NCBI RefSeq assembly: GCF_039521975.1 | Contig: NZ_BAAACZ010000015.1 | Span: forward strand, 1-64,000 | Direction of reading: 5' to 3' | Source: Alkalibacillus silvisoli | GTDB lineage: Bacteria > Bacillota > Bacilli > Bacillales > Alkalibacillaceae | DNA: 64,000 nt | Shown: positions 57,632 to 64,000 of the stretch, piece by piece | Layout: the number at the start of each line of letters is the position of its first letter | Numbering within the stretch: position 1 is the first letter of the stretch | The notes under the pieces: model-generated | What the model saw: the letters and a program-made list of their open reading frames with translations, nothing else | Told to the model about the DNA's origin: nothing | The model's database searches: none | Position numbers and translations under genes: made by a program

Positions 57632-58771
57632 CTAACGTTCAAGTTCCTCGTAGATATATTCTTGTATAACTTCAGCAACTGCGTCGGCACTGCGATAGAC
57701 TTCTTCAAACGTGTTGTCCACCCCTCCAAATTCGATGGTCATCGAATTCGGTGATAAATCCTGATTATAAACTCCATCCACGCCAGCACCTCCGGAGGTC
57801 ATGACTCCTCTGCTTAATCCCGGCCACCTTTCCTCCAGGCGGTGATGGATTTCTGTCGCCATTTCCAAGTTTTGTTCATAATCCGGATGGTCTTCCCCGA
57901 TAACAAAAAATGTTCGAGCATAAACTTCCTCATTGATTGTCGCTGTAGAATGTTCTCGTTCTACAGAGTCCCGGTGAAGATCAAAGAAAAATTCAAGTTC
58001 ATCATGTTTTTCTATGTCTTCCTCAAGAATCTCGCGAGACATCTCATATGATTGGCTGTAATCCCATCCTCGCTCATTTAATTTCTGTTGAATGTCATGA
58101 TCAGAGACTTCTACAGGAAGTCCGTATTCGCGAAATTGATCGGCTAGATAGTTGCCAACCTGAACAATATTAATTTCTTGGTTGTTTGGATCGTCTCCCT
58201 CGATTTCGGGCAAAAAAGATTCACGGCTATGTGAATGTAAGAGATGAATGATCGGTTCCTCATCAGCAATCTCAGGGGGATCATCGTCTACTGTCCCCTC
58301 CCTTTCACCTCCATCAGTTTCGGGTTGTTCATATTGATGTTCCTCGGAAGGAGGGGGAGATTCCATAGCCATATTTGTAAAGTCAGTTCCTTGCCCAGCA
58401 ATTACAAGCGTATTGTCAAAACCTGAGAAACCGGGAATCTCTCTTCCCAAAAATGTGCGTGGATCATTCAAGTTCATATTCGTGGCAAGCTCTATAACTG
58501 TTGTGGTCAAACTGGGGGTAGAAGTATCTTGCATTGCATCTAGATAATACCGGTTTTCAACCCCTAATAAATGAATAAACCAATCACTTTGTGCCTCTTT
58601 CGTCCAATCGTGAAGGACTGATGAAGAAAAGCGATGAGTATTATCCGCAGTCGTTAGCATAGCAATAATAAGAAAGGTCCCAACGATCAAAGCGACGGCT
58701 ACCATAAAGATTGACTGAACATTCGATTTCGATACTGTGAAGGCATGTGAATAGTGATTTGGTCTGCGCAA
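57632..58771 (-). CDS. spoIIP: SpoIIP-type stage II sporulation endopeptidase/amidase, 379 aa
   Basis: One N-terminal membrane helix (~20-40) is followed by a linker and the SpoIIP domain. IHLLHSHSRESFLPE, FFFDLHRDSVERE and NSMTIEFGGVDN hold the zinc-binding His/Glu/His set, and the catalytic Glu lies in the last. It would cut septal peptidoglycan during engulfment. The usual gene lies beside gpr; here it stands alone among metal genes and looks like an extra copy. TTG at 58771 follows GGAGGG at ~9 bases. Confidence 0.88.
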   Translation of the reverse strand: MRRPNHYSHAFTVSKSNVQSIFMVAVALIVGTFLIIAMLTTADNTHRFSSSVLHDWTKEAQSDWFIHLLGVENRYYLDAMQDTSTPSLTTTVIELATNMNLNDPRTFLGREIPGFSGFDNTLVIAGQGTDFTNMAMESPPPSEEHQYEQPETDGGEREGTVDDDPPEIADEEPIIHLLHSHSRESFLPEIEGDDPNNQEINIVQVGNYLADQFREYGLPVEVSDHDIQQKLNERGWDYSQSYEMSREILEEDIEKHDELEFFFDLHRDSVEREHSTATINEEVYARTFFVIGEDHPDYEQNLEMATEIHHRLEERWPGLSRGVMTSGGAGVDGVYNQDLSPNSMTIEFGGVDNTFEEVYRSADAVAEVIQEYIYEELER

Positions 58772-59107
58772 GGGCCTGTCCCTCCTTACGCTACCATTCT
58801 ATTGAGAATATGCTTTTACTAGAACGTGTCTAATGGTCCATTTTGGGGCGGACATCGCCGAAATTATAGAAGTTTTCAGATATTTAATCATTCGTTGACA
58901 ATATGCCTGCAATTGTTTGGGAAAGATATGGGTGAATAAACCTTGAGGATTTCTCAAGAACGAGTACATTTCAAGTATTCCCCATACCTTTAGCTTCGTT
59001 TCTCCAAGGGGTCCAGGGGAATAGCCAGCGTATCCCCCGCGCAAAATGATAGAGGTATTAAGCCATTCCTGTGCCGATCATTATGATCGGCACAGGAATG
59101 GCTATAT
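58772..59107. other. gene-free stretch with a perfect 19-bp inverted repeat
   Basis: Arms 59062-59080 and 59084-59102 are perfectly complementary around TTA (GCCATTCCTGTG ... CACAGGAATGGC). There is no T run on either side, so it is not a standard terminator, though it could end the coat gene transcript (its stop is 6 bases away). A minus-strand frame at 58799-59044 has no ribosome site and was not accepted. Confidence 0.5.
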
Positions 59108-59629
59108 TCATAGATTATAATACATTTGTTGAAATGATTTTAGCGCATGTATCTGCTCTTGAATCGAGGCATTTGGAGCATAATCCCACCCTTTTGATTC
59201 AATAAAATCACTATATCTGCTTTGTAACCCAAATTGTTGTAGAGCCATTTGTAAATGAATATTCCTTACATTCTGTGCGTTCATACTTAAGGAAGAGTTA
59301 AAATTATCTTGAGCCATTGTCATTGCTGTATTACGTGCCTCAAAGGCAATATTTTGTTCATTCATATAAGAAAAGCTTTGTTTACATGGAATGTCGATAG
59401 GTTGCAGTTGATGTAACGCTGATACATCGACTTCCTCATTTCGTTCAGGATCCATCAACATTAGCATCACATCTGCGTGGTTACGCATAATTAAAACCTG
59501 CTCATAAATAATTTGCTGTAATTGTGGATTTTTCGCTAGGCAATAATAGGACTTTAATTTTCTAATAACATCCTGGTGTATATTCAAATGTTCAGATATT
59601 AAACCTAAATCAATCGATGTTAAAATCAT
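59108..59629 (-). CDS. CotF-type spore coat protein, 173 aa
   Basis: A helical protein with LISEHLNIHQDVIRKLKSYY, LIMRNHADVMLMLMDPE and later helices, which resemble the coat-F/ferritin-like bundle of spore coat proteins. Met and Gln are abundant near the end. GGAGGG precedes the ATG. It is next to SpoIIP, the only other sporulation gene here; the two may have travelled together. Confidence 0.65.
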   Translation of the reverse strand: MILTSIDLGLISEHLNIHQDVIRKLKSYYCLAKNPQLQQIIYEQVLIMRNHADVMLMLMDPERNEEVDVSALHQLQPIDIPCKQSFSYMNEQNIAFEARNTAMTMAQDNFNSSLSMNAQNVRNIHLQMALQQFGLQSRYSDFIESKGWDYAPNASIQEQIHALKSFQQMYYNL

Positions 59630-60054
59630 TACTTGGCCCTCCTATCAATAAGTGATGACACTATGTCATTTATTTATGCTTGTTAATTAGGGAAAGTGAC
59701 CATTTCAGAAAAATAGACATCAATTACTATATTCCGTCAAGAAGTAAAAATAATAGGGCATGGATCAGATTAGGGTGGGGTTCAAACATTTAGTTACCTA
59801 TCACTCGGGTCGCCATATCGTGTTTCAAACATGAAAGGGCTGCCTCATAAGGTCATTCACCATTGGGACAGCCCTTTCGGTATCAGATTTAAAAAGGTTA
59901 CAATCGAACGGTAGGGGTGTTGTCATGGACGCCTGGTTCTTGCAGAAATACCGTATGACATTCTTCTCAAGAACAAGATATTTCAAGCATTTTTCGATAA
60001 AGTGATAATCATTGATGAAGAACTTGAGAGCGCCCACTATGTCTTCAATCCCAG
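59630..60054. other. gene-free stretch with possible insertion-sequence remnant
   Basis: GAAAGGGCTG (59832-59841) and CAGCCCTTTC (59870-59879) flank CCTCATAAGGTCATT, resembling the tip of IS1182/IS4-type elements. The following ~150 bases give a short broken minus-strand frame. No intact gene is present. Confidence 0.35.
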
Positions 60055-60294
60055 TTAATCTGATCCTTCTGTGTTATTGGAGGACATGAATTCCTGACAA
60101 GCATTCATCATCTTTTCACCCTCTGGGGAATTCATAGCATCCATCATCTCATTCATGCCATTTTCCATCATCATTCTATCCATCATACCGCCTTCACTTT
60201 GATCTCCAGCTGCCCATGTAATACCGATCGGACTTGCCACCAATAAAGCAGTAATAGCAAGTGATGGAATGAGTAAGAACTTTTTGTTTTTCAT
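60055..60294 (-). CDS. small secreted Met-rich protein, 79 aa
   Basis: A signal peptide (1-28, cut near TWA-AG) precedes a 50-residue mature part with 12 Met, including MMDRMMMENGMNEMMDAMN. Met clusters bind Cu(I) in CopC/CueO-like proteins, so this is likely a surface copper binder (inference). GGAGGG precedes the ATG. Element i lies upstream, tying it to the same inferred regulon. Confidence 0.75.
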   Translation of the reverse strand: MKNKKFLLIPSLAITALLVASPIGITWAAGDQSEGGMMDRMMMENGMNEMMDAMNSPEGEKMMNACQEFMSSNNTEGSD

Positions 60295-60339
60295 GCAGAC
60301 TCCCTCCTTTAATCATCGACCTCAACATAAAAAATACCA

Positions 60340-60362
60340 AAAAATATGTAGAATCTTTGAAG
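60340..60362 (-). promoter_or_regulatory. direct-repeat promoter element i (Met-rich protein gene)
   Basis: On the minus strand CTTCAAAGATT is followed by CTACATATTTTT, then GTATTTTTTAT as a possible -10; 46 bases before the start codon. Confidence 0.6.
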
Positions 60363-60457
60363 ACGCCAATGTGAAAGCAAAACGTATGTTCAGAAAATAT
60401 ATGGCTATCATCCTTTAAGGATAGGAAGTACACATCGATAAAATTGCATCACATCAA

Positions 60458-60519
60458 GTTTATAAATGTTATCCAAAATTTTTATAAACGTTTATAATTA
60501 TCATTTACCTTTATAAACA
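60458..60519. other. possible res site upstream of resolvase
   Basis: Three TTTATAAA copies (60459-60466, 60481-60488, 60511-60518), the middle one inside a larger palindrome TTTATAAACGTTTATAA, sit just before the resolvase gene. Resolvases usually bind such repeated inverted sites next to their gene. Confidence 0.4.
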
Positions 60520-60566
60520 AAAATCTTATAATAAATGATATAACAATGCCAATGGGGGTAGCGAAT

Positions 60567-61211
60567 ATGGTAGTTACATATGGGTACATACGAGTGAGTT
60601 CTAAAGATCAGAATGAACAGCGCCAGTTAAACAAAATGTTGGAAAGGGACGTTGAGGCACGACGCATTTTTGTTGACCGAGCGAGTGGGAAAAATTTCGA
60701 ACGCCCCCAATACCAATTACTGCGCAAGGTTCTTAATGAAGAAGATATCATCTATATGGATGCGCTTGATCGTTTGGGACGTAACTATGATGAGGTCATT
60801 ACGGAATGGAAATATATAACCAGAGAATTGAAAGCAGATATAGTCGTATTAGAAAATGAATCTTTATTTGACAGCCGTAAGTTCCGAGAAATGGGTGATA
60901 TGGGACAATTAATGGAAGATCAATTTTTATCTTTGCTTTCATATGTTGCAGACCAAGAACGGAAGAAAATCCGTCAAAGACAAGCTGAAGGGATCGAAGT
61001 AGCTAAATCTCAAGGGAAACATTTAGGGCGTCCTTCAATCAATCTTTCTAATATAAGCAAGAGACAGCTACATGTTATAGAAGATAATTATCCAAAATGG
61101 AAAAACGGAGAAATAACCGGTGCTTGGTTTATGGAGGTATTAGAACTAAAGAAAAACACATTTTATAAAATCATGAAGGAATATAAAGAAGCAAACACCT
61201 GTTTTGGATAA
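60567..61211 (+). CDS. serine recombinase (resolvase/invertase), 214 aa
   Basis: The start VVTYGYIRVSSKDQNEQRQL carries the catalytic Ser (residue 10) and Arg. DALDRLGRNYDEV, SLLSYVADQERKKIRQRQAEGI and the C-terminal helix-turn-helix (MEVLELKKNTFYKIMKE) complete the small resolvase type. ATG at 60567 follows GGGGGT; one seven codons earlier lies before that site. It may be left over from a transposon or plasmid that brought the metal genes. Confidence 0.9.
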   Translation: MVVTYGYIRVSSKDQNEQRQLNKMLERDVEARRIFVDRASGKNFERPQYQLLRKVLNEEDIIYMDALDRLGRNYDEVITEWKYITRELKADIVVLENESLFDSRKFREMGDMGQLMEDQFLSLLSYVADQERKKIRQRQAEGIEVAKSQGKHLGRPSINLSNISKRQLHVIEDNYPKWKNGEITGAWFMEVLELKKNTFYKIMKEYKEANTCFG

Positions 61212-61369
61212 AAAATTGATCAAAACAAGCTCTCAAGAATTACTCCGAAGTAGCTTTGTAAAAAAGTTTGATCATTTTCTGCTTGTGATATACAACAATC
61301 GCGACCGATCGTATTGTTGCACAGTGAGGACTTTTCAAATGAGCTTCTTTCATCTTCGCTAATAGCACT
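61212..61369. other. non-coding stretch after resolvase
   Basis: No gene, terminator or repeat was recognised between the resolvase and the cadD remnant. Confidence 0.4.
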
Positions 61370-61486
61370 TTATAAAAGGGAAATTAAAGTGTTGAATGTG
61401 CCATTCGCATACATAATATATAAACCTAACCCTATGAACACGATCGGAACAATCCAACGTTCATACTTCTCAATTTTCTCCGAAAT
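61370..61486 (-). pseudogene. cadmium resistance transporter CadD, C-terminal remnant
   Basis: The minus-strand frame ISEKIEKYERWIVPIVFIG, then LGLYIMYANGTFNTL, ending at TAA, is the usual last helix of CadD-family transporters. The rest of the gene is missing; a different short gene is fused directly upstream. It shows that a cadmium/zinc efflux locus was once here. Confidence 0.65.
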
Positions 61487-61487
61487 G

Positions 61488-61595
61488 TCATGATTTTACA
61501 CCAATCAATTGAACAAACATCCAACTTCCTATGATGATCATCGCAAACATTAAATTCTTCTTGTTTGCCTGACCTGTTGCATGATGGTGAGACAT
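61488..61595 (-). CDS. 35-aa peptide resembling the start of a CDF metal exporter (probably a remnant)
   Basis: The frame MSHHHATGQANKKNLMFAMI, then IIGSWMFVQLIGVKS, has a His-rich start and one membrane helix like helix 1 of CzcD/CDF exporters. It stops at TGA where the CadD remnant begins. AAAGGGAG lies 7 bases before the ATG, so it may be translated. It is most likely the 5' end of a gene truncated by deletion. Confidence 0.5.
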   Translation of the reverse strand: MSHHHATGQANKKNLMFAMIIIGSWMFVQLIGVKS

Positions 61596-61701
61596 TCCAG
61601 TACTCCCTTTCGATTTGTTAACTCAAAAGAGCTTGAAATTTATAAGGCCCCATGACTTAAATAAGCACCCACTCAACTCCCGCCGAATACAAACAACGTT
61701 A

Positions 61702-61724
61702 TAGTGTAAATTAGAATTACACTA
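61702..61724. promoter_or_regulatory. palindromic operator-like site before the truncated efflux gene
   Basis: TAGTGTAA-N7-TTACACTA is a perfect 8-bp inverted repeat about 107 bases upstream of the CDF-like start. It has the form of an ArsR/CadC- or TetR-type operator; the regulator is not in the window. Confidence 0.4.
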
Positions 61725-61856
61725 CCTCCTCGAATATATACGCGCACACTAAACACATGAGATATCGACGTTTTCTCTTTGGGGTGTTTTCAGCAAACAA
61801 AAAAATGTCGCAGCCCAATTTGTGTTTAATATCATAATCATTCAATGTTTTACATG

Positions 61857-61889
61857 AAAATTAGGGCGTTAAGAACTTCCCTAACGCCC
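61857..61889 (-). terminator. terminator of cadA-like gene
   Basis: GGGCGTTA and TAACGCCC arms are followed by TAATTTTC on the minus strand, 7 bases after the stop codon. Confidence 0.75.
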
Positions 61890-61895
61890 ATCGTT

Positions 61896-64000
61896 TTATT
61901 CTTTTACCCGCAACAAACGTAGTCCATTTGCTGTCACAAGGAGCGTCGCCCCTAAATCCGCTAAGATCGCAATCCAAAGGGTTAACCATCCTGGTACCAC
62001 TAATAAAAGCGCCAAGAACTTAATACCCAGAGAAAAACTGATGTTTTGTTTAATAATGCGCAACGCTCGGCGACTCAGTTTCATCGTATAGGGGAGTTTC
62101 TGTAAATCGTCCCCCATCAAGGCAACGTCGGCGGTTTCTAATGCGGTATCAGTACCCGCTCCCCCCATAGCTATGCCTACATTGGACGCAGCCAAGGCAG
62201 GGGCATCATTAACGCCATCTCCAACCATAGCTACTTTTCGATACTTTTCTCTAAATGCTTTAACATATGATAATTTATCTTCCGGTAAAAGGTTGGCTTG
62301 AACATCGGTCACACCCACTTGCTTACCAATGGCAGACGCCGTGTCTTGATGATCACCCGTCAGCATAATTGTTTGGTCAATACCGATGTCATGGAGTTTC
62401 GAGATGACTTCTTGGCTCGTGTCACGAACTTCATCAGCAACGGCAATCAAAGCTAATACAGACTGATCCGTCCCAACAAACATTCCTGTCTTCCCTTGCT
62501 TTTGAAGGCCTTCAAGGGAATGACGAATGTCCGGATCAATGACATATCCCAGCACATCTTCCCATAAACTTAGGTTCCCAACGTAGTACGTCGTCCCATC
62601 GATCGTACCTTTGATCCCTTTTCCTGTGATCGAAGTAAAATCATGAACCTCATGATGGTGGTAAGAAATGTTCGCTTGCTTGGCTTGATCGACGATGGCC
62701 GAAGCTAAAGGATGTTGGGATCGTGACTCTAACGCAGTGACTTTGGCTAATAGCTTATCTTCATTTCCCGGGTGAAAAAGGGAAAAATCCGTAACGACCG
62801 GAACCCCTTTGGTTAAGGTTCCTGTTTTATCAAAAGCGATCGCTTTTAACGACCCGGCTTCTTCTAAATAAGCGCCACCTTTAATTAAAACGCCATTCTT
62901 AGCCGCATTGCCAATGGCTGTAACGATGGAAACCGGGGTTGAAATCACAAGTGCACACGGACAAGCCACGACCAAAACAGCAAGCCCTTGATAAATCCAT
63001 GCTTCCCAAGATGCTCCCATCACCAATGGCGGCAAAACTGCCACAAGCATAGCTAAAACCATAACGGCAGGTGTATAATACTTCGCAAATCGATCCACAA
63101 AAGCTTGGGCCGGCGCACGCTCCGCTTGTGCTTCTTCCACGAGATGGATCACTTTTGAAATGGTCGTATCTTCGACATGCTTGGTGACACGAACTTCCAG
63201 GAATCCTTCTTCATTCAATGTCCCCGCAAAAACCTCATCATCGAGTTTTTTTTCGACAGGAATAGACTCGCCGGTAACAGCTGCCTGATTTATCGAGGAA
63301 TGACCGGATACAACAACGCCATCCATGGCCGCTTTTTGCCCCGGTTTGACAATCATGATGTCCCCAATCGCAATGTCGTCGACATGGATTTTCATCTCTT
63401 GCCCGTTTCGTTTAATAAGCGCTTCCTTGGGGGCAATATCCATGAGCGAACGAATGGATTGTCTAGCTCGATCCATGGAGAATCCCTCGAGTTCTTCACT
63501 AATGGCAAAAAGAATGACCACAAGGGCTCCTTCCGCCCATTCTCCGATAATGGCCGCCCCGATGACAGCCACAGTCATTAGCGTCTTCATATCAAATCGC
63601 AGGCGCATTAAATTCATAAGCCCAGTCTTAAAGAGGGTATAGCCCCCAACGACCATTGAAGTGGCATAAGCAAGCCAAGTGAGGAGGTTATCTCCACCAT
63701 TGATGACTTGAGAGGCCACTCCAAAACCAAAAAAGAGGATGGCTAATATTACGGTTTGATATTTTTGGAAAAAGGATGGCTGACGGGTTGATTCCGATTC
63801 ATCAGGTGCATGTTCTGATTGGACTTTCAAATTTTCAAAGGAACCGGCCTTCTCCAATTCCTCCTTCGTTGTGGAGCCGTAAACAGTGATCTTTGAAGCC
63901 CCAAAATTCACCTTTGCATCGTTCACCCCATCTAATCGTTGAACATTCTTTTCAAACGTATTGGCACAATTGGCACACGAAAAGCCTTGGACGCGGTAAT
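61896..64000 (-). CDS. cadA: CadA/ZntA-type P1B heavy-metal ATPase (partial, 5' end beyond window)
   Basis: The frame stays open to the right edge. It includes the end of an HMA domain with FSCANCANTFEKNV just before the first internal Met (63926), so the true start is outside. CPC in VACPCALVISTP, DKTGT, SQHPLA and GDGVNDAPAL are present, and the TPVSIV and LADLGATLLV phrases favour the Zn2+/Cd2+/Pb2+ (P1B-2) group over Cu. It exports divalent metals and matches the remnants of cadD/CDF genes next door. Confidence 0.92.
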   Translation of the reverse strand, partial: YRVQGFSCANCANTFEKNVQRLDGVNDAKVNFGASKITVYGSTTKEELEKAGSFENLKVQSEHAPDESESTRQPSFFQKYQTVILAILFFGFGVASQVINGGDNLLTWLAYATSMVVGGYTLFKTGLMNLMRLRFDMKTLMTVAVIGAAIIGEWAEGALVVILFAISEELEGFSMDRARQSIRSLMDIAPKEALIKRNGQEMKIHVDDIAIGDIMIVKPGQKAAMDGVVVSGHSSINQAAVTGESIPVEKKLDDEVFAGTLNEEGFLEVRVTKHVEDTTISKVIHLVEEAQAERAPAQAFVDRFAKYYTPAVMVLAMLVAVLPPLVMGASWEAWIYQGLAVLVVACPCALVISTPVSIVTAIGNAAKNGVLIKGGAYLEEAGSLKAIAFDKTGTLTKGVPVVTDFSLFHPGNEDKLLAKVTALESRSQHPLASAIVDQAKQANISYHHHEVHDFTSITGKGIKGTIDGTTYYVGNLSLWEDVLGYVIDPDIRHSLEGLQKQGKTGMFVGTDQSVLALIAVADEVRDTSQEVISKLHDIGIDQTIMLTGDHQDTASAIGKQVGVTDVQANLLPEDKLSYVKAFREKYRKVAMVGDGVNDAPALAASNVGIAMGGAGTDTALETADVALMGDDLQKLPYTMKLSRRALRIIKQNISFSLGIKFLALLLVVPGWLTLWIAILADLGATLLVTANGLRLLRVKE

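Noticed and set aside
58799..59044. Minus-strand frame of 81 codons between spoIIP and the coat gene
   Set aside because: No ribosome site and no recognisable family; could be a remnant but cannot be supported.
59825..60037. Minus-strand frame of 70 codons
   Set aside because: It spans an IS-tip-like hairpin, lacks a start site, and is more likely part of a decayed insertion sequence.

Overview
The window comes from a spore-forming, low-to-middle G+C Firmicute. The supporting evidence is AGGAGG-type ribosome binding sites throughout, a 23S-5S-tRNA-Asn-tRNA-Thr junction of Bacillales type, a SpoIIP and a coat-F protein, and a ResBC/CcdA cytochrome c system. Many predicted proteins are unusually acidic, which suggests a halophilic or haloalkaliphilic Bacillaceae (inference; no genus is assigned).

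Layout. 1-583: end of an rRNA operon with two tRNAs. About 600-27.5 kb: an integrative and conjugative element (ICE). At its left edge is a type I toxin-antitoxin locus (850-1172). It is followed, reading leftward on the minus strand, by an Mrr-like nuclease, a Toprim protein, an ArdC-type antirestriction protein, a MobP-type relaxase with a ribbon-helix-helix partner and a probable oriT (6985-7150), and a type IV secretion operon with VirB4, VirD4, VirB6, VirB3-like, VirB8-like, pilin-like and CwlT-like genes. The right part (19.6-27.4 kb) is more AT-rich. It carries a phage-type replication module (DnaD-like, G39P-like loader, DnaB-like helicase) and an ImmR/ImmA/integrase control module with five copies of a CAAC-N5-GTTG operator.

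27.8-64 kb: a large metal (mainly copper) homeostasis island. One minus-strand copper operon (2Fe-2S ferredoxin-like protein, copA, small membrane protein, Spx-like protein, copZ, csoR) and a plus-strand copB face each other across two matching CsoR-type operators. Further on come a ZIP transporter, a ferric-reductase-like haem membrane protein, a membrane rhodanese, a second-type lgt, a Zur-box-controlled zinc-binding protein, an NlpC/P60-fold protein whose catalytic Cys is Ser, and a long minus-strand run coding for an OmpR/HisKA two-component system, ccdA, resB, resC and two thioredoxin-like lipid/membrane-anchored proteins. A Cys-rich copper storage protein, a YdhK-type lipoprotein and a multicopper oxidase lipoprotein follow. 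The oxidase gene is cut by a 3334-bp Tn7/Mu-like transposon with a 7-bp target duplication. The window ends with a DUF418 protein, SpoIIP, a coat-F protein, a Met-rich secreted protein, a serine resolvase, remnants of cadD/CDF genes and a CadA-type ATPase that runs off the end.

The most striking signal is a shared promoter element, a direct repeat CTNCA-N6-CTNCA followed by an AT tract. It lies upstream of nine transcription units between 36.9 and 60.4 kb, including the two-component operon itself, and it suggests a local envelope-metal-stress regulon run by the response regulator at 48877-49578. The ICE attachment sites could not be located by eye, so its exact ends are unresolved.
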